A program made the position numbers and the translations under genes. Positions 1 to 7,631 of a stretch of 25,467 bases of DNA are shown here, piece by piece. Positions within the stretch are counted from its first letter, which is position 1. Each line of letters opens with the position of its first letter. Source of the stretch: Pelargonium nanum (Eukaryota; Streptophyta; Magnoliopsida; Geraniales; Geraniaceae); assembly GCA_036897485.1 (NCBI GenBank), contig JAYMTF010001195.1, positions 1 to 25,467 on the forward strand. The letters are read 5' to 3'. The notes beneath the pieces were generated by a model that had not been told where the DNA came from, did not search any database, and worked only from the letters and a program-made list of their open reading frames with translations.

Positions 1-58
1 CATTTTGGGACAAAAAATTTAGACAAACAGGACACTTATTTTGGGACGGAGGGAGTAT
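1..58. mobile_element. Stowaway-type MITE terminus, cut by the window edge
   Basis: The stretch ends in TTTTGGGACGGAGGGAG followed by TA. Read on the other strand this is the CTCCCTCCGTCCCAAAATA terminus typical of plant Stowaway (Tc1/mariner-type) miniature inverted-repeat elements, with the TA target-site dinucleotide at about 58-59. The inner part repeats a TTTTGGGAC-like motif at 3-11. Only one end is visible, so element length and the second inverted repeat cannot be checked here. Confidence 0.7.
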
Positions 59-389
59 ATGATAAGATAAGATAATTAATTTATTCAAACACCAACAACC
101 CCTTGCTAGAGATGTAGAAAAATAAAAAGAATCTCACAAGTAAAAGATAGTGAAAAAAAAAATTCACATACCTTTGCGAAAATGTGTTAAAGATGGATGG
201 AAAGGATGACCCAATCATGAATTGCCACGTAAGAAGAACAACCTCTAAATAAAAAAATAAAATATCCCTTTCCTGACAAGTGGCAAAGTCGTCGTGTCCA
301 TATTTTACCTCAGACACGAGAAATTCAAGCCAATGAGCATTTCTCAGACAACCTCATTGGATGTCCACACAAATCACCACCTATGGCTC

Positions 390-520
390 GAATGACACGT
401 AGGATCACTGTGGTCCCTGTACGATCGCCAGCTCATTCTTTATCCACGTGGCGCAACCCTATTTGTCGGTTCTTTTTAAGAACACGAGGCATGTGAGTTT
501 ATAATATCCGGCAATATTCA
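390..520 (+). promoter_or_regulatory. Probable promoter of the EDL2-type F-box gene with a G-box/ABRE
   Basis: A perfect G-box CACGTG lies at 445-450 in the context CCACGTGGC, which is also a good ABA-response (ABRE) core. A further ACGT core lies at about 396 (ACACGTAG). A TATA-like stretch (TTTATAATAT) lies at about 498-507, shortly before the pyrimidine-rich start of the presumed leader. G-box/ABRE elements fit a gene family tied to phytochrome and ABA signalling, but function is inferred from motif presence only. Confidence 0.45.
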
Positions 521-547
521 GTAATTTTTTTTCTCTTCTTGTTGTGT

Positions 548-658
548 ATGGAACCAAAGCTCCTCTCCTTCATCTGCAAATGCTATCGGCACAACCTCTG
601 CGACATCGTATTTTTTGGTATGGACAGAACTGCCCCTTCCGAGCTCCGAAATTACTGA
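548..658 (+). CDS. Upstream ORF (36 codons) in the F-box gene leader
   Basis: ATG at 548 opens a 36-residue ORF that stops at 656-658, just before a probable splice donor at 674/675 (GTAG|GTGATT). It lies in what should be the first, non-coding leader exon of the F-box gene. The peptide begins MEPKLLSFICKCYRHN, continues LCDIVFFG and ends SELRNY; it is Cys- and Leu-rich. Such an ORF would be met by scanning ribosomes before the main start at 2834. Whether it is translated or conserved cannot be told from one sequence. It could be a conserved-peptide uORF or a chance ORF. Confidence 0.35.
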   Translation: MEPKLLSFICKCYRHNLCDIVFFGMDRTAPSELRNY

Positions 659-800
659 TACTCCTTGCATGTAGGTGATTATGATTATTAATTTTTTTTT
701 CCAGATTTTCTTTATCTTTGTTTCAAAATTTTGCCTTTTGCATCACATGCAAAAAACCCTAATCTTTGCTCAGATCTCTTTCTTCTTTATGCTTTTGCAG

Positions 801-859
801 AATTGGAGGACTGTTCTAGGGTTTTCAGGCGATGTGGAGACTCAGCTGCATGAGCTGAG
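801..859 (+). other. Probable second 5' leader exon of the F-box gene (contains a minimal uORF)
   Basis: A pyrimidine-rich tract ending TTTTGCAG at 800 gives a strong acceptor, and GAG|GTGAGA at 859/860 gives a strong donor, defining a 59-base exon. Inside it, ATG at 832 starts an 8-residue ORF ending at 856-858, one base before the donor. The intron downstream would run 860-2788. The exon is inferred from splice-site quality; no transcript evidence is available. Confidence 0.5.
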
Positions 860-2788
860 GTGAGAATTTGGTAAATTAGTGATCTGGCCTGCCCTTTTCA
901 GTGCTGTGTTTTTGCAATTAGAATTCAAGTGTTTTCTGGGTTGGTTTTATGTGAGTTGGGGTTTTGGGAATTGTGGAAATCAGTTGAATTGATGAATCAA
1001 TGCTGATTTTGGAGAGTTGTGTAGAGTCTAAATGCGGGTTCTGCTTGGTTTGTGTTTTTTATTTTTTTGGGAAGAATCTGTATTGAGTTTTGTGCAAATG
1101 CATTGAATTTGCTTGGTGGGGGCTTTCTAGATCTGGATATGTGGGTAGAGAACAACATGCATTGATAAAACATAACATTACTTTGGGGTTTCCATGGTTT
1201 AGGATGATCTAGGGGCTGAAACTTGAGTGGAGATTACAATTTCATATGGTTGAGTGTATTTTGATTGTGTTTTGTGATTGGATAAATAAGTTTGTGTTTT
1301 TTTCAGAAGTGTTGGTAACTCAGTCAACATCTTTATGTTCACAGCTTACAATTTCCATTAACTAAGTTTGTTATTGCTGTGTGGCATACAGAAGTACACT
1401 TGTTTTATTTTCTTTTTTCTTTTCAAATTTGAAGATAAGTTTTAGTCTATAAGTTTTGTTTTGTCGGAAAGGATTGAAATCTGAATGGGTGAGTACAATG
1501 TATTCAGATGTTGTGTCGATTCAGTTGCTGCAGGTTTCAAAACTTTGACTTTTCAAGTGTTTTCAATTATGAGGATTTGTTTTCTGCTGGAGAAAAACTT
1601 GATGTTGAACCCCTTGTACAGTTTAGACAACTGAAAGTTTGACTTACCATTTGGAATGGGGCCAAAACATTCCAAATATACTCCAAGGCCCATAATTCAT
1701 GCAACCAGATGTAATTTGAGCTATATGTATTGCATTCTTGCACGGAATTTTTGGGTTTTCATCAAAAAAAAAATTCATTTTTAGTTTATGATTTTTCAAA
1801 ATGTTGTAAGAAATATGTTTTGAAACACAGTTATACCTGTTGCTGTTGACCTGTCTTCGACAATTCTTCTTGAAAAGATGAAACTTTGAGAAGTGCATAC
1901 TTCACCAAACACACACTAGGGGAAGTATTGTTTTGATATCTCCAAGATGACTAAATTTCAAACTATGTGGTCTGTTAGTGTAAGTTTCTCTCTGAAATTT
2001 AGGAGGAAGTGCATTTGGATGCTTATCAGTAGTGAAGACTAATAAATCTAGCAATTACAGTTAGCTCGTACCTTCTTTTGTGAATATATATACCCTGTTT
2101 ACTGTATCAATCAGTGGCTTAGTATTGTTGATAAGCTGAACAATCTTCTTGGGGATTCATGTTGAAATCCTTTTATATCTTTTACTTAGCATCTATTCCC
2201 TTTGTTCAATGGATTTGTTGGGAAATATGTATGAAAAGGATTACTTGCATATGATTTCATAAAATAGTTATTCAATTCCTTTGTTGTTATTTTTGTGTTC
2301 TTAGATTTCATTTTAAATTCTACATTTAGGCCAAATCCAATAGAATTCAAAATATGATTGGAAGATGAGGTTTCAAATGATAGATTTTACCACACTGTTT
2401 AAAATAGCATGAATTTTGATTTAAATTTTCAAAATTGGAATTATGTAATTCATTTAAAAATGTAACCTTTAATATTTCCAAGTTATATTTCAAACTGTAA
2501 AAATGTCATAGTATTTGTAATCCAGTGTTTTCATTAATGACACTTGTTAGTGGATAAACTAAATGTTAGTGCGTAGTCTCTGATCACTCTTTCAATGTTG
2601 TCTTCTATTTTTACCTTTGATCCTATGAATTGCCACCTAATCAGATTGACTTAAGCTGCAGTCCTCCATTTGTACATTGTTTACAATTTCTGCATATGTG
2701 GCTATCTGATTGAGAAACATGGTCCCTAAAAGTTGCTACTGCAATTGAATTAATAAGGAGTATAATTGTTCTTCTTGATATGTATAGG
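860..2788 (+). other. Long leader intron of the F-box gene; no gene seen inside
   Basis: About 1.9 kb of T-rich, AT-rich sequence between the donor at 859/860 and the acceptor TTCTTCTTGATATGTATAG at 2788. No coding exon, RNA gene or clear transposon was recognised on either strand; the short ORFs here lack any family signature. Long introns near the 5' end of plant genes can enhance expression, but nothing in the sequence proves that here. Confidence 0.5.
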
Positions 2789-2833
2789 AAGCGGTGTGAT
2801 CATTGTTTCTTTGACTCTTACCTGGTGGAAAAA

Positions 2834-3583
2834 ATGATTATAACAAAGCAGTATCGTTGCATACACTCTTCAAGCTGTCAATGCACAAAAGGACATCTAA
2901 GTGAAGACATCATTTTCCTAGTGTTTCAACAATTGAACTGGAATCCTAAGTTGATTGCTACTCTTTCCTGTGTATGCAAATGGTTTGACGACTTTGCTAA
3001 GCGGGTATTGTGGAAGGAGTTTTGTCGAACAAGAGCCCCAAAGATGATGATTGATTTGCAATCTGGAGGGAGTCACAATGTCGATGGGAATTGGAGGGCA
3101 CTTGGTAAGCTGCTTATTTATTGTTCAGGATGTACAAAGGGTGGACTGTTCAACAGCATTCAGATCCCTGGCCACTTTGTGTATAGGACTCGGTTTTCTA
3201 GGACATCAGGAAAAAGCTTCCTCCTGCCACAGTGCCGAACTGATATTTTGTATGTCTCTGACCCTTGTGAACATCTGGACCAAGGGGATGAAGGAGACGT
3301 GGGGTTCTTCCGGGGAGTTTTTAAATCATTTTCAACGTCAAAGGTTCGGAAGATGCTGATTAAGAAGGCGGCCCAGTTTCATCCAAAAGAAGTATGTCCT
3401 TACTGCAAGGCAAAGTTGTGGAGCATGCTGCAAGCTAAAATGATACCGCAGAGTGCTAGCTGCAGATTGGGGGCTTATGAAGATTGCATAGACTATTATG
3501 TATGCCTTAATGGCCATATGTTGGGGATATGCACCCTCTTGCCTCTATCTGATTCAGAAGAGGCTGCGTCTGAGTTCGAGTAA
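2834..3583 (+). CDS. EDL2: EID1-like F-box protein, EDL2 type
   Basis: This 249-residue intronless coding region encodes an EID1-like F-box protein, the substrate-recognition subunit of an SCF ubiquitin ligase. Relatives act in phytochrome A and ABA signalling. The N-terminus MIITKQYRCIH and Cys-rich SSCQCTKGH precede a divergent F-box at about residues 22-65 (LSEDIIFLVFQQLNWNP ... VLWKEFC). The C-terminal half holds family blocks YVSDPCEHLDQG, GFFRGVFKSF, CPYCKAKLWSMLQAKMIPQS and YYVCLNGHMLGICTLLPLSD. Paired Cys (CPYC) may bind metal, but that is inference. I place the start at 2834. The in-frame ATG at 2780 lies inside ATGTATAG, the end of the leader intron, so the mature mRNA would not contain it. 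From memory, the Arabidopsis EDL2 protein also starts at this Met. The next gene converges on this one. Confidence 0.9.
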   Translation: MIITKQYRCIHSSSCQCTKGHLSEDIIFLVFQQLNWNPKLIATLSCVCKWFDDFAKRVLWKEFCRTRAPKMMIDLQSGGSHNVDGNWRALGKLLIYCSGCTKGGLFNSIQIPGHFVYRTRFSRTSGKSFLLPQCRTDILYVSDPCEHLDQGDEGDVGFFRGVFKSFSTSKVRKMLIKKAAQFHPKEVCPYCKAKLWSMLQAKMIPQSASCRLGAYEDCIDYYVCLNGHMLGICTLLPLSDSEEAASEFE

Positions 3584-4401
3584 AGGTGTGAATACTGAAT
3601 AGAACCTGAGGTACCACCTTTGGCTTAACAATCTATGTTTGTTATATTATTTATTTTGATTTGAAGGTATTGAGAATGACCCTTGCATAGTGAAAATGAT
3701 ATAGTAGCATGTAGAACCATCATTCTTATCCTAGAGTTAACTTGGACAATGATTATATATGCATCTCGAGTAAACGGGCTCACTCTCCGTACCTTTCTTT
3801 CCCAGGCGTGCTACTTGTCAAGTCCAAAGATGGCTATAGTTACACAGGTTATATATATAAGATTGGAGGTTGTTACTTATCAGATTCTTTTTCTTAGCCT
3901 CAAACGAACTTAAAATTGGAGGCTTTAATGTGTAAGAAAGTCCATTCCCATCTCATGTGTAACGTTTGAACTTTGAAGCAGCCAAGGTGTTCTCAATCTC
4001 ATGCCTTTCCTAATGTGCCATTATATGTGCTGCTCAATGTACAAAATTATTTTGAATCCAATTATTTGACCATTCATCGTTTCAACAATAATATAGCTGA
4101 ATCTCGTATCCACAATTAAATGTAATGATGCCATTAGAAGATTTGACATCCTGTACCTGCGAAGAAAATATATAGAAACGCTTGGCAAGCTTGAGTAGTG
4201 TGTACTACTAGATAAATAAACATAAAATTTCTTTTGTAAGAGGAAAAGACAGGGCGTTGAGCAGTCTGGTCTAACATTGAGAGTTCTGGTTTAGAGCAGT
4301 ACTAAGCACACATGACTACTACACTCACACATGCCCTCCTCAGCAGTACACAAGTTCAGTTTAATAACCACAGCTTAGTAAAGAAACATAATCAGATCAG
4401 T
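3584..4401. other. Convergent 3' flanks of the F-box gene and the unknown gene
   Basis: About 820 bases between two facing stop codons. The sequence is AT-rich and should hold the two 3' untranslated regions. AATAAA-like signals occur (for example ATAAATAAA at about 4212-4220), but I cannot fix either cleavage site. No coding exon is recognisable, and the short ORFs at 3683-3913 and 4312-4545 have no family signature. Confidence 0.5.
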
Positions 4402-7050
4402 CTACTGCAAATCGGCTTCCTCATCTTCAAAATCCAGCCCTTCAATGCTCATCCGTCCAATGTTTACTGCACAATTTTCCAAATGGCATCTCAAATTACA
4501 GCTACATTGCGTTACAATGCAGTAAATAACTATATTACATTATAAAAGAAATTGCAGTCAATTGGGGTTGCGGTGGGCTCTGATACAATAAACTCCTCAA
4601 TATTTTGAGTATATAAGATCTGACTCAATATTGAGTACATGATTTGACAATGTATGTGTTAAAAAACCCAAAACCCAGTCGTTGCAAGTATATTGCTTTG
4701 CTAGCACAAAACATGTACACAGGTCACTGAAGTCTAAAATAATAGAATGGTGAAGAGACGTAACATACCAACAGCATCTAGACCAGCTAATTTTGGCATG
4801 AACTGCCTGATATGATCTTCTGCAGCCTTTTCAGCTTTCAGTGTCTCACACTCGAAAGAAACCAATATATTCTTCTTGCCATGTTTTTCTTCAACCATAC
4901 CAACAACGTCCTTCTCCCAACTGTTTATAAAGAAGCATTAAAGAATTGAGATGGAAATTAGCTTTGGTATCCAGACCAGGAAATCATCAATATGAAAATG
5001 AATATACTTGCTCAGAGGAAAGTTGGAATTCATAAAAATCTGAAACAAAGAAATATATGAAGCATTCATCCAGAATCCAGCAGAAAGTTCCTTGTTTATC
5101 CAATACTAAGCTTACTACTATAATCATGAGAACAAATATTACCCTTCAATTTTGTTCAAAAATCATTCTTCTGCTTCCATCTTTCTAACAAAGTGAATGC
5201 ATACAAACTGGTTATGAAGTTGCTATGGGAGATAACCCAATCTGGCTTACCCATGAGCATGATCAATGTTACTGAATCGAGCAAGATCATGGCCTTTGCA
5301 CTCCACGACAATAGTATGTTCTTTCTTATTCTGTTATACATTGAAATCATTAGACACAGAATTAGACAATGTCATGGTACATAAGTAAAATTCTACTGTG
5401 CAAGTAAGATAAAAAGAAGCAAAAGACGGAATTCAACGCATGAGTATGTACATTGTAGTCTATGATTGTGAGTTTGATCAGACGGTAATCCTCCCCCCTG
5501 CTGCACTCTCTTTCACATGCTAACTCTTAACCAACAAAAGAACAAAAGTAAATATCAATGGAACAAGTATAAGGCTTACAAAGTATAGTTTCTATATAAG
5601 TTCCAACATGCTTTAGGCTCAGTGAGGTCCCATTGATTGATGATACCAAATAAGGCAGAGTGGTTACGAGGGATTTACTTGTAAGTCATAGCCAGCATAT
5701 GGGTAGGAAAAAAAAAAGACAAATAAGGCTAAGAAAAATAAGATAACTGACCATCCCAAAAGGATGGTGGTGCAACATAGATAAACAGAGACAGAATTGG
5801 CGACCCACAAATCGACACATGCTCCCCATCAATCGACAGATCACGCACGCCTACATTCTGGGCCCAAGCTTATCAAATTTCAGGACAATGCAGATCAAAC
5901 TCAGGAAATGCATGGCCATGCCACCATCCCACATGCCTGTCAATCTCTCATCCCTCAACATAATGCCAGGGGACACTTACATGCTTCTAGCTCACATGGT
6001 CGTGCAGGCCATTCTGCCAAGAAGTCAACATGTGAGGAGCACGGGTGCAATGCCAAAGGAACATTGCAAGAGGCACACATCCGTACAGATCTCTTGCACA
6101 CTTGTAGAAGGTCCCAACCTCCATCTGCTGTTACGCGACGACAAAGGGAAGCCATGTGTTTTCTAATTATTGTGGACCCCCGAATGCCCTCCTACTCGCA
6201 GGCTCCTCCATACTTGTTAGGCATCTTCCAAGGTCCCATAATCTAACAGAGTCACACCCGGCGGCAAACACCTCTCTAAGTCAGGGATCTCTCAAGGAGT
6301 TAGGAATCAGCTACACCCAGATGGTAAGATAAACTCCCCTCCAAAATGCTTTAGTGGTGAGTGGTACAACATGAAGGTAACCATGGCCCCCGCACCCATC
6401 AATCGGGACCATGATGCCATGTCATCATCGTGGACTTATTGGAGAGTCACCTCATTGTTGCAAGTATAAATGCCCCACCTCAATATGGGAAAAGGTCATT
6501 CATTTTCTACTCATTCTACCCTTCATAGTACTCTGACTTCATTCTCTCTTTAGACTTATTGGAGATGAATTCCGACTTACATGCATTGGTCTGTAAGCAT
6601 AATTGCTCACTCAAATATATAGTATTCTCTTGTGCCCACCAAATATAAATCTCTAATTGTTACGCCCAACTAACCAATACTTCCAAAACCATAATGCAAC
6701 CAATAAATGCATCATATTTCCAGGTCAACATTGAATCGGAGTTAAAAATGAAGATCACTGATTTTTTTTTAAACAGAAACACCATAAACAAAATTCCGTG
6801 GGGTGTCCTAATCAGTTGAACTGTCTCAGACTAATAAAATAAAAAATAAAAAAAGAAGAGAGATTTAGGCATAGAAAAAGGAAAGTAAAATACCAGTGCC
6901 ATGGAGGCCATAGCAGATGGAGAGGGGAAGTTGGATGAAATGGCCAGAAATGGAACCGCATGGTAACAGTGCTATGGATGCTACTCCTTCCTTAACCTCT
7001 GCCTCCTTCCCTTTCTTTGATTCTTCTCCTTTTTCTTCTCCAATTCCCAT
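4402..7050 (-). CDS. Conserved plant protein of unknown function (5 exons, 175 aa)
   Basis: Exons on the minus strand are 6894-7050, 5452-5525, 5251-5330, 4769-4920 and 4402-4466. They join with continuous phase (157+74+80+152+65 = 528 bases) into a 175-residue protein. The N-terminus is charged (MGIGEEKGEESKKGKEAEVK), followed by LPCGSISGHFIQLPLSICYG, then TELACERECSRGEDYRLIKL, IVVECKGHDLARF, DHAHGWEKDVVGMVEEKHG, ILVSFECETLKAEKAAEDHI, RQFMPKLAGLDAVVNIGRMS and an acidic tail. No signal peptide or membrane segment is visible, so it is probably soluble. The blocks look like a protein conserved across plants, but I cannot attach a name or function. Out-of-frame ATGs occur just upstream of the chosen start. 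A TATAAAA on the minus strand at 7250-7256 may be its TATA box. Intron 1 (5526-6893) carries a transposon-like insertion. Confidence 0.8.
4571..4690 (-). repeat. Possible LTR-retroelement scar with a primer-site-like motif
   Basis: GGGCTCTGATACAAT at about 4575-4589 is, read on the minus strand, close to TGGTATCAGAGC, the initiator-Met tRNA primer-binding motif that follows the 5' LTR of many plant retroelements. Next to it is a short repeat in which CTCAATATT(TT)GAGTA occurs twice (about 4594-4610 and 4623-4637). It lies in the last intron of the unknown gene (4467-4768). No LTR pair or target-site duplication could be identified. Confidence 0.35.
5008..5039 (-). other. Cryptic 32-base exon candidate (would introduce a stop)
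   Basis: Within intron 3 of the unknown gene, a pyrimidine-rich tract ending TTTGTTTCAG precedes 32 bases that end CAA|GTATAT, giving usable acceptor and donor sites. Inclusion after the CATGG at the end of exon 3 would read GGA TTT TTA TGA, an immediate stop. Skipping it gives the conserved HAHGWEKD junction. It could be a poison exon or a chance pair of splice-like sites. Confidence 0.25.
5790..6620 (+). mobile_element. LTR-retrotransposon-like insertion in an intron (boundaries uncertain)
   Basis: This part of the 1.4 kb intron 1 is clearly richer in G+C than the flanking intron. It carries a promoter-like block, TATAAATGCCCCACCTCAAT at 6466-6485, followed by a CT-rich leader and CCGACTTACATGCATTGG, an arrangement like the U3-R-U5 part of plant LTRs (compare the common LTR motif GACTTAGGCATCGGAG). 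TTGGCGACC at 5797-5805 is weakly like an internal-domain start. ACTTATTGGAG occurs twice (about 6434 and 6556). A 149-codon His-rich ORF (5797-6246) has no gag or pol signature. No terminal repeats or target-site duplication were found, so this may be a solo LTR, a truncated copy or a non-autonomous element. Confidence 0.4.
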
Positions 7051-7631
7051 ATATGTAACAATTCATCATTCAAAAATCAAAATCAAAATCAATATCTTGT
7101 CGTCCCACTGTTTACTGTTTACTGAAAAGGAATATCGTGAAAAAAACAAACGTACCCATTGTTAGCTAAATCCTAAGCTGCCATGGAAGCGCGGCAAGCG
7201 ATGCTCTCACAGTACAAACGCATCGTAGTGGGTATGGAAAAGGAACAGTTTTTATATCAAACAATGGCTGAACCGGCGTCGTTTTTAATGTGATGGTGCG
7301 ACTTATTTTCTCTACTCATATATATCTAAAATTACAGTGTAAACTTAAGTAACATATCTCACCTCACTCGCAACTTTTTGGGCATCTTTGACAATTATTT
7401 TACCTGCCTAACATGACAAACAAAATGAGCATAACAAGAGCTAAATCAAAATGCTGATGAAACTAGAAAGCTAATTCTTATTGAATTATTAGAGACTTGT
7501 TTCAGCAATATACATTGTCAAATGATGTGTATTGATTTATCACAGTAGTCTCTACACGTATGTATACTACAAGGACAAGACGAGGGTATCTTCTACATAA
7601 AGACTTGAAATTTTAAGTTTTTTCAGGTGGT
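7051..7631. other. Spacer between the unknown gene and ClpB
   Basis: This tandem spacer should hold the promoter and leader of the unknown gene (minus strand) and the 3' untranslated region of ClpB (minus strand). A minus-strand TATAAAA lies at 7250-7256. Short upstream ATGs follow it, including one whose frame overlaps the main start at 7050. No further gene is visible. Confidence 0.45.

Noticed and set aside
5797..6246. 149-codon plus-strand ORF, His-rich, inside intron 1 of the unknown gene
   Set aside because: It has no domain signature, overlaps another ORF of similar quality in a second frame (5819-6166), and lies in sequence that looks like a retroelement LTR rather than a gene.
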